Part shown: piece after piece, positions 1 through 4,217 of the stretch
Layout: each line of letters opens with the position of its first letter
How positions within the stretch are numbered: position 1 is the first letter of the stretch
Assembly: GCA_002791475.1 (NCBI GenBank)
Contig: PFXE01000025.1
Coordinates: 1-5,139, forward strand
Direction of reading: 5' to 3'
Length of the DNA stretch: 5,139 bases
From: Candidatus Zambryskibacteria bacterium CG_4_9_14_3_um_filter_40_16
GTDB lineage: Bacteria > Patescibacteriota > Minisyncoccia > Phycocordibacterales > Zambryskibacteraceae
The notes under the pieces: model-generated
Database searches by the model: none
Seen by the model: only the letters and a program-made list of their open reading frames with translations
Told to the model about the DNA's origin: nothing
Translations under genes and position numbers: made by a program

Positions 1-1
1 T

Positions 2-60
2 CACCACGCGATCGGAGCGTACGATTCAATCCAAAGCCACCACGCGCTCCGCGCGTGCGA
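2..60. repeat. imperfect direct repeat pair, second copy hairpin-forming
   Basis: A 23-nt unit beginning CACCACGCG occurs at 2-24 and again at 38-60, with about 19 of 23 positions identical. In the second copy CACGCG (41-46) pairs with CGCGTG (52-57) across a 5-nt loop, and CCAC (37-40) can pair further out with GTGG (62-65). The first copy has a weaker ATCG/CGAT pair (11-14, 22-25). The spacing of 36 bp and only two visible copies argue against CRISPR. More copies may lie left of the window. Confidence 0.5.
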
Positions 61-100
61 AGTGGGTTCGCGCAAAGGTAAGAATGTCACCGCACTGGCT

Positions 101-137
101 ATTTTGATATTCCGAAAACTTGAAGGAATATCAAAAT
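101..137. repeat. perfect 13-bp inverted repeat (stem-loop)
   Basis: ATTTTGATATTCC at 101-113 is exactly mirrored by GGAATATCAAAAT at 125-137, with an 11-nt loop (114-124). The pairing continues imperfectly outward, CTGgCt on the left against the complement of tGGCAG on the right. No T-tract follows on either strand, so it is not a typical intrinsic terminator. It could be a palindromic repeat element, a protein-binding site or an RNA structure. Confidence 0.7.
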
Positions 138-256
138 TGGCAGCTTCTCGATGAGGTGGGATTCGAAAGGCGGAAATCCAGACTGAGCGAAGCGAAGAGG
201 ATTGAGCCAGGGTAGGAACCACCCGATAGAATTGGAGCAAGGCGAACAATTATATC

Positions 257-287
257 GAGGTGAGTTGACGCCGAATCCCTCACTCTC
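257..287. repeat. inverted repeat ahead of the first gene
   Basis: GAGGTGAG (257-264) can pair with CTCAC-CTC (279-287) with one bulged T at 284 and a 14-nt loop. It ends 27 bp before the ATG at 315 and would lie in the 5' leader if transcription starts upstream. There is no U-tract, so it is not a terminator. A regulatory role is only a possibility. Confidence 0.3.
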
Positions 288-314
288 CACATCTAACAGC
301 TAGCACGAGGAAGT

Positions 315-827
315 ATGGAAGATAAAAAATATGTATATCACGGTTCTCAAAAATTTCATGACAAAGCTATTCCTGTCAGGAATCGTAGAACAAGAAAACA
401 AAAAGACGGAACAGTTGTAACCATCTTTGACCAAGAGTCTTTTCATGCCACTCCGCACAAGTGGATCGCTGTTGCATATACATATACCCCCGCTCATTAT
501 GAAATTGACGGTAAAACAGCTCACTACAATATGGGTGTTGATTTATATAACCAAAAAAAGAAATTGGAGATTTATGGTTTTGAATCATTAGAAAAAAGTT
601 TAAAAGCTTTATATGTAAATGGCGGATATGTTACTTATTTCTACGCAAAAGATTTTCATCACATAGAAGGGCTGGGTAATTTAGAGGTAATTACAACGAA
701 AGAGCTTAATGCTATAGAAATTGAACACATAAAAGATCCTCTTTCTTTTTTAAAAAATGAAGGCGTTGAGTTTGACTACATTGATTTAGGCAAATCTGAA
801 AATGAATCTCTCAGAAATTATCAATAA
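315..827 (+). CDS. orphan protein, possibly ADP-ribosyltransferase-like
   Basis: A 170-residue predicted soluble protein with no signal peptide or membrane segment. The ATG at 315 is preceded by GAGGA (307-311) at a workable distance, which supports this start. The N-terminus carries a YHGS stretch (residues 8-11), followed by a basic linker (21-32) and then a FHATP segment (43-47) leading into A-V-A-Y-T (52-56). This order, an early Y-H-G-[ST] and then an [FHY]-A-T-P step into an alanine-rich helix, resembles small ADP-ribosyltransferase-fold families such as Arr-like enzymes. The resemblance is motif-level only, and no third catalytic residue can be assigned with confidence. The rest is mixed alpha/beta with an acidic C-terminus. 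Its GC (about 28% in the second half by hand count) is far below the flanking 51% stretch and recG, which suggests separate acquisition. The gene appears monocistronic. It could equally be an uncharacterised DUF protein. Confidence 0.75.
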   Translation: MEDKKYVYHGSQKFHDKAIPVRNRRTRKQKDGTVVTIFDQESFHATPHKWIAVAYTYTPAHYEIDGKTAHYNMGVDLYNQKKKLEIYGFESLEKSLKALYVNGGYVTYFYAKDFHHIEGLGNLEVITTKELNAIEIEHIKDPLSFLKNEGVEFDYIDLGKSENESLRNYQ

Positions 828-1017
828 GGTGCTGTTAGAACCTCAAGTCGCTATACTAAAAAAACTTGGAAATGCCTTACAATGCTTGACCGACCATGGT
901 TCCCCTTCAACATTGTTCAGGATAAACAGCCCGAGGTAGCCCGCCAGGTTTTATATTCAAGATTTTGGTATAATATTTACATTATCAACGCTTTTAAAAA
1001 ATAGAAAAAAGAAAGAC
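828..1017. other. intergenic region between orphan gene and cupredoxin
   Basis: This 190-bp gap contains the cupredoxin promoter near its right end and no convincing terminator for the upstream gene. After the TAA at 825-827 the same frame stays open to the TAG at 1002-1004, with an internal ATG at 882 (40 codons, no usable Shine-Dalgarno). The translation matches nothing I recognise. GCTGTT (831-836) and AACAGC (925-930) form a weak distant inverted pair. The segment before about 945 is GC-richer than the gene to its left and may be a gene remnant or a repeat fragment. Confidence 0.4.
966..974 (+). promoter_or_regulatory. extended -10 promoter of the cupredoxin gene
   Basis: TGGTATAAT at 966-974 is a TG-n extended element followed by a consensus TATAAT hexamer (969-974). 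No good -35 box lies 16-18 bp upstream, which is acceptable for an extended -10 promoter. The predicted transcript start near 980-982 gives a leader of about 37 nt before the ATG at 1018. The leader has only a purine-rich AGAAAGA stretch, not a strong Shine-Dalgarno. Confidence 0.55.
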
Positions 1018-1512
1018 ATGGGAAACAAAAATACAATAATTTGGATAATTGTGGTCGTTATTATCATAATTTTGGGTGTGGTCGTCGTGGGTAATAGAAA
1101 AGCACAAGCACCGGCTAATGTTCAAAACCAAACACAGGAAGAAAGCACGGCCGAAGAAGAATCCTTACCAAACAACGAAGTCCTTCCTATCGGCAACAAC
1201 CAGAGTGAGGGTTCGGCCAATACCGACACACAGGTTTCTTCAACGGCGATTGTTACATATACTGACGAAGGATTTTCACCATCAACTTTGGAAATAAAAC
1301 TGGGTGACTCTGTAATGTTTGTTAACGAATCAAGCGGTGGAATGTGGGTCGCATCCGGTCCCCACCCAACACACACACTCCTGCCAAGCTTTGACCAGAA
1401 AAAAACTGTGCAAACGGGAGGAACATACACATATACATTTACCCAAGCGGGAGAATGGCCGTTCCACAACCATGTGAAGTCGAGCGAATTCGGAAAAGTC
1501 ATAGTAAAATAA
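1018..1512 (+). CDS. membrane-anchored cupredoxin-domain protein
   Basis: A 164-residue protein probably exposed outside the cytoplasmic membrane. Residues 7-25 are an uninterrupted hydrophobic helix of Ile/Val after a short charged N-terminus, which fits an uncleaved anchor or signal peptide. Residues 28-75 are a Gln/Asn/Glu/Ser-rich linker. Residues 77-164 form a cupredoxin (plastocyanin/azurin-like) beta-sandwich: G-F-S-P-S-T-L-E-I-K-x-G-D (85-97), then FVNES (101-105), a PHPTH segment (115-119) and the terminal G-E-W-P-F-H-N-H (145-152) followed by GKVIV (159-163). Candidate metal ligands are His116, His119, His150 and His152. The Cys and Met of a classical blue type 1 site are absent, so a blue site is unlikely; a His-rich copper site, or binding of another metal, is possible. 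The domain call is strong and its physiological role (copper handling or electron transfer) is inferred. Transcription appears monocistronic, with its own promoter at 966-974 and terminator at 1520-1566. Confidence 0.88.
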   Translation: MGNKNTIIWIIVVVIIIILGVVVVGNRKAQAPANVQNQTQEESTAEEESLPNNEVLPIGNNQSEGSANTDTQVSSTAIVTYTDEGFSPSTLEIKLGDSVMFVNESSGGMWVASGPHPTHTLLPSFDQKKTVQTGGTYTYTFTQAGEWPFHNHVKSSEFGKVIVK

Positions 1513-1519
1513 CTTTTTA

Positions 1520-1566
1520 CAAAAGACCTTTTCTGGCCAAGAGCGAGAAAGGGTCTTTTGCTTTTT
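1520..1566 (+). terminator. intrinsic terminator after the cupredoxin gene
   Basis: A 14-bp stem pairs 1520-1533 (CAAAAGACCTTTTC) with 1547-1560 (GAAAGGGTCTTTTG), with a single T-G wobble (1529/1551) and a 13-nt loop. It is followed by CTTTTTATATT. It begins 8 bp after the cupredoxin stop codon. The opposite strand lacks a T-tract after the stem, so it acts rightward. It ends only 25 bp before the recG start. Confidence 0.85.
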
Positions 1567-1567
1567 A

Positions 1568-1578
1568 TATTATACAAT
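1568..1578 (+). promoter_or_regulatory. possible recG -10 region immediately upstream of the start codon
   Basis: Overlapping -10-like hexamers TATTAT (1568-1573) and TACAAT (1573-1578) lie between the terminator stem and the recG ATG at 1585. Use of either would place the transcript start at about 1580-1585 and make recG leaderless or nearly so. No -35 match is seen, because the expected position falls inside the terminator stem. The alternative is terminator read-through from the cupredoxin promoter. Confidence 0.25.
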
Positions 1579-1584
1579 TAGGAG

Positions 1585-4212
1585 ATGCTAGATTCACCGA
1601 TAGAAGACAATCTGCGCCTGCTTGAAATACACAAAAAAGCGCTGACTCGTCTCGGAATAAAAACCACAAGAGAGCTTCTCTACCATTTCCCCGTGCGATA
1701 CGGCAACTCATCAGAAACAACAAACATAAAAGTATTAGAAAAAGGAACTAATGCCGTGCTCTTCGGCAGAATAACAAACTTAAAAACAAAAAAAGCGTTC
1801 AGAAAAAAAATCCCGATGTCGGAGGCGCTTTTGGAAGACGGAACGGGGTCAATAAAAATAGTGTGGTTTCACCAACCTTATCTGGCAAAGATGATTGCGG
1901 AGGGTTCTTCGGTCAGAATAGAGGGTAAGGTGGCAGAAAGAAAAGGGGGTCTCTATATTTCCAACCCCAAAATAGAAAGACTCTCTTCTCTTCCAATATC
2001 CTCGGGTGAGTCCCTCTTTTCAGGCAAAGATGATTCTGTAATATATCCAGTGTATCCGGAGAGTAAAGGAATAACATCCAATTGGATATACCACACGATA
2101 CGAAAGATATACAAGAGTGGGGCTCTAGAAAATATTATAGACCCCATCCCTACAGAAATTTTAAAAAAATATAACCTTCCGACACTTAAAAGCGCGATTA
2201 TTTGGATACACTCTCCAAAAAAAGAATCGGACGCGCTCTCTGCCAGAAAAAGATTTGCTTTTGAAGAAGTTTTCTTTATACAACTGGAAAAACAAAGGGC
2301 GAGAGACCGGTGGAAAAAACACAATTCTTTTATAATCAAGAAATCTAGGGGTGAAATTTCTTCATTCGTAGAGAGGTTCCCCTTTCCTTTGACCAAATCC
2401 CAAGAAAAGGCCATTGACCAAACACTTTCAGATTTTTCAAAAAATGAGCCGATGTCCAGACTCCTTGAAGGAGATGTCGGTAGCGGAAAAACAGCGGTGG
2501 CGGCCGCGGCAAGCTTTGCAGTCATAAACTCCAGACCGATTGGGCAGGATTTTGGAAATCTACAAGTCGCGTATATGGTTCCCACGGAAATTTTGGCACA
2601 TCAGCATTTCCTATCATTCATTGAGTACTTTTCATCACGCCATGGCGGGGCAGGCACCGGAATCCAAATCGGACTCATAACATCAAGCGGTTGCAAAAAA
2701 TTTCCTTCCAAAGTCAGCCCTGATGGCTCAACCGATATTTCAAGAACGCAACTTTTAAAATGGGTAGAGAACGGGGAAATACCCATTCTCATAGGAACAC
2801 ACTCTCTTATCCAAAAAACAGTGCGCTTCAAACATCTGGCGCTTGTAATAATTGACGAACAACACCGCTTTGGAGTCCAGCAACGAGCGTTGCTACGCGG
2901 AAAAAATACCAATGCGGAACAAACGCAAAATAACGCGGAAGAAAAAAACGACAGCGGTGATACAGGGCTCTTGTACAAAGATTTATCATATTCTGTGAGA
3001 CAAGCTCTGTTTGAAGTAAAAAAAGCAATCGGTTCTGGCCATAAGGAAATCATTTATCAAAAAGCTCTTGAAGAAGAGTTTACAAAAAAGAAAATATCAT
3101 TTAGTCGTGAAAAACAAATCCCCGTTTTACACAACAAGAAAAAGGTGGGTGTGTATGTTCCTGATTTTGTTGTGGAAGAAAAAATAATAGTAGAACTAAA
3201 GGCTCTTCCATTTATTGGAAATACTGAAAAAAAACAATTGTGGAATTATCTTAAAGGATCAGACTACAAACTGGCGCTATTGGCTAACTTTGGACCGCAA
3301 GAACTCAAGATTCAAAGAGTTGTATATGACAAAGCCCGCCAAACAGCGTCCATTCCGCAAGGTTCCGCGCCGGTTCCGCATCTGCTCTCAATGACAGCAA
3401 CACCAATACCCAGAACACTGGCCCTTACGGTGTATGGAGATTTGGATTTAACATTGCTTGATGAATTACCGGTGGGAAGAAAGTGGCCGATTACAAAAAT
3501 TGTTTTGCCCCAAGAGCGCGATGGAGTTTACAAATACATAAAAAACAAGTTGGATGCCGGTCAACAAGCGTACATAATTTGCCCGCGAATAGACGAACCA
3601 GACCCCACGAAAGAAGGCGCCCTGTATGCCAAGTCGGTAAAGGAGGAAGCAAAAAGAATCAGGGAAGAAATATATCCGGAATTTGAGGTGGGAGAACTTC
3701 ACGGCAAACTGAAACCAAAAGATAAAGAGAAGGTTATGGGTGATTTCAATAACGGCAAAATACGAATTTTAGTCGCCACTTCCGTGGTTGAGGTTGGGGT
3801 GAATGTCTCCAATGCAACCATAATACTCATTGAGGGCGCGGAGAGGTTCGGCCTTGCCCAGCTTCACCAACTTCGCGGAAGAGTGATGAGGAGCACGCAA
3901 CAGCCATACTGCTTTGTGTTCACGGAATCAAAATCAGGAAAAAGCGTTGACCGACTGAAGGCTCTTCAAAACGCAAAGAGTGGATTTGAGCTCGCGGAGT
4001 TTGATTTGTCGCAGAGAGGGTCCGGCGAGCTTTATGGTAGAAAACAATGGGGTATTTCCGACCTTGGTATGGAAGCCATAAAAAATCTGAAAATGGTTGA
4101 GGCGGCGCGTACTGAATCCAAGAATATTATTGAGTCAGATTCTGAACTAAATAATTTTCCACTCTTAAAGGAACGGCTTCTAAAACAAGGTTCAAAAATT
4201 CACTTTGAGTAG
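1585..4212 (+). CDS. recG: ATP-dependent DNA helicase RecG with an internal GxxExxY nuclease-like domain
   Basis: RecG is the superfamily 2 branch-migration helicase that remodels stalled forks, D-loops and Holliday junctions. The order is complete: N-terminal region with HFPVRYGN (34-41), OB-fold wedge domain (about 55-132), LTxxQ (269-273), Walker A GDVGSGKT (296-303), motif Ia PTEILAHQ (333-340), GTHSLIQ (404-410), motif II DEQH (424-427), motif III TATPIPR (604-610), motif IV region IICPR (664-668), motif V TSVVEVGVN (732-740), motif VI QLHQLRGRVMR (759-769), and the C-terminal TRG-like region around GRKQWG (818-823). Length is 875 residues against about 690-720 usual. The excess is the separate domain between motifs II and III (about 441-594). 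Unusual residues are Asn740 where motif V usually has Asp, and Met768 where motif VI usually has Gly. The ATG at 1585 is chosen because an in-frame stop lies 6 nt upstream (1579-1581) and residues 1-41 align with the family. AGGAG (1580-1584) abuts the ATG with no spacer. The helicase motifs look functional; the effect of the insert on activity is unknown. Confidence 0.96.
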   Translation: MLDSPIEDNLRLLEIHKKALTRLGIKTTRELLYHFPVRYGNSSETTNIKVLEKGTNAVLFGRITNLKTKKAFRKKIPMSEALLEDGTGSIKIVWFHQPYLAKMIAEGSSVRIEGKVAERKGGLYISNPKIERLSSLPISSGESLFSGKDDSVIYPVYPESKGITSNWIYHTIRKIYKSGALENIIDPIPTEILKKYNLPTLKSAIIWIHSPKKESDALSARKRFAFEEVFFIQLEKQRARDRWKKHNSFIIKKSRGEISSFVERFPFPLTKSQEKAIDQTLSDFSKNEPMSRLLEGDVGSGKTAVAAAASFAVINSRPIGQDFGNLQVAYMVPTEILAHQHFLSFIEYFSSRHGGAGTGIQIGLITSSGCKKFPSKVSPDGSTDISRTQLLKWVENGEIPILIGTHSLIQKTVRFKHLALVIIDEQHRFGVQQRALLRGKNTNAEQTQNNAEEKNDSGDTGLLYKDLSYSVRQALFEVKKAIGSGHKEIIYQKALEEEFTKKKISFSREKQIPVLHNKKKVGVYVPDFVVEEKIIVELKALPFIGNTEKKQLWNYLKGSDYKLALLANFGPQELKIQRVVYDKARQTASIPQGSAPVPHLLSMTATPIPRTLALTVYGDLDLTLLDELPVGRKWPITKIVLPQERDGVYKYIKNKLDAGQQAYIICPRIDEPDPTKEGALYAKSVKEEAKRIREEIYPEFEVGELHGKLKPKDKEKVMGDFNNGKIRILVATSVVEVGVNVSNATIILIEGAERFGLAQLHQLRGRVMRSTQQPYCFVFTESKSGKSVDRLKALQNAKSGFELAEFDLSQRGSGELYGRKQWGISDLGMEAIKNLKMVEAARTESKNIIESDSELNNFPLLKERLLKQGSKIHFE
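2896..2940 (+). repeat. left junction: three GCGGAA words of the insert
   Basis: GCGGAA occurs at 2897-2902, 2914-2919 and 2935-2940. The second and third belong to an imperfect tandem 21-bp (7-codon) repeat encoding NAEQTQN and NAEEKND. ATGCGGAAC (2912-2920) is the exact inverse of 3373-3381, and CGCGGAA (2934-2940, also 2896-2902) is the inverse of 3363-3369. They lie at the left edge of the RecG insert. Confidence 0.6.
2905..3366 (+). other. in-frame GxxExxY (PD-(D/E)XK-like) domain inserted in RecG
   Basis: Residues about 441-594 of the RecG product have no counterpart in ordinary RecG, where a short loop joins motif II to motif III. The core (about 461-582) matches the GxxExxY family (TIGR04256 / PDDEXK_3 type) from end to end: LLYKDLSY (462-469), the signature G485-x-x-E488-x-x-Y491, V-P-D527 on the strand after G-V-Y, V-E537-L-K539-A, Q551-x-x-N-Y-L-K (to 557), and L-L-A-N-F-G (565-570). 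D527, E537 and K539 are the expected PD-(D/E)XK catalytic residues and are all present. A low-complexity Asn/Gln/Glu linker (441-460) and a Gln/Ser/Pro linker (586-596) join it to the helicase. The frame is kept, with no stops and no Met codon anywhere in the insert. GC is about 34% over 3001-3300 against about 43% over 3481-3780 by hand count. Exact edges cannot be fixed without an uninterrupted homologue. Confidence 0.88.
3353..3381 (-). repeat. right junction: three TTCCGC words, inverted relative to the left junction
   Basis: TTCCGC occurs at 3353-3358, 3363-3368 and 3374-3379, spaced 10 and 11 bp apart. GTTCCGCAT (3373-3381) pairs perfectly over 9 bp with 2912-2920, and TTCCGCG (3363-3369) pairs with 2934-2940. 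In the window I saw GCGGAA or TTCCGC elsewhere only once (170-175). The rightmost copy overlaps codons of the conserved PHLL segment before motif III, so at least part may be host sequence. Confidence 0.6.
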
Positions 4213-4217
4213 AACAC

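Larger units (their letters stand above)
1..300. other. GC-rich, hairpin-rich stretch with no convincing gene
   Basis: About 51% GC by hand count, against roughly 28% in the second half of the next gene. It holds an imperfect direct repeat (2-24 and 38-60), a GC hairpin inside the second copy (41-57), a perfect 13-bp inverted repeat (101-137) and a hairpin just before the next gene (257-287). Two minus-strand reading frames cross it, but they overlap each other in different frames, start with TTG or GTG, and have no recognisable domain. The dense self-complementarity fits an intergenic repeat element or a structured untranslated RNA better than protein. No tRNA, rRNA or CRISPR structure could be built. 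Identity is unknown. Confidence 0.5.

Noticed and set aside
2..60. CRISPR-like repeats
   Set aside because: There are only two degenerate copies, no regular array, and no cas genes in the window.
1..249. 82-codon minus-strand reading frame ending exactly at the window start
   Set aside because: It begins with TTG, overlaps another frame on the same strand, runs through a perfect inverted repeat and a direct repeat, and shows no domain or ribosome binding site.
265..291. Possible tRNA 3' half (GAATCCC...CACTCTCCAC) acting as an attachment-site remnant
   Set aside because: The T-arm stem does not form at the right spacing, no matching 5' acceptor GGAGAGT is found upstream, and there is no anticodon arm.
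882..1004. 40-codon plus-strand small ORF starting at the ATG at 882
   Set aside because: It has no Shine-Dalgarno, overlaps the likely cupredoxin promoter, and has no recognisable homology. It is kept only as an observation about an open frame.
2971..3366. Separate GxxExxY gene nested in recG with its own TTG start at 2971
   Set aside because: There is no clear ribosome binding site and no Met codon in the domain, and the recG frame passes through uninterrupted, so one fused protein is the simpler reading.
2905..3366. Intein or self-splicing intron in recG
   Set aside because: Intein block motifs (N-terminal Cys/Ser splice site, TxxH, C-terminal HN before Cys/Ser/Thr) are not present, and the insert is an open in-frame coding sequence with no visible group I or II intron core.
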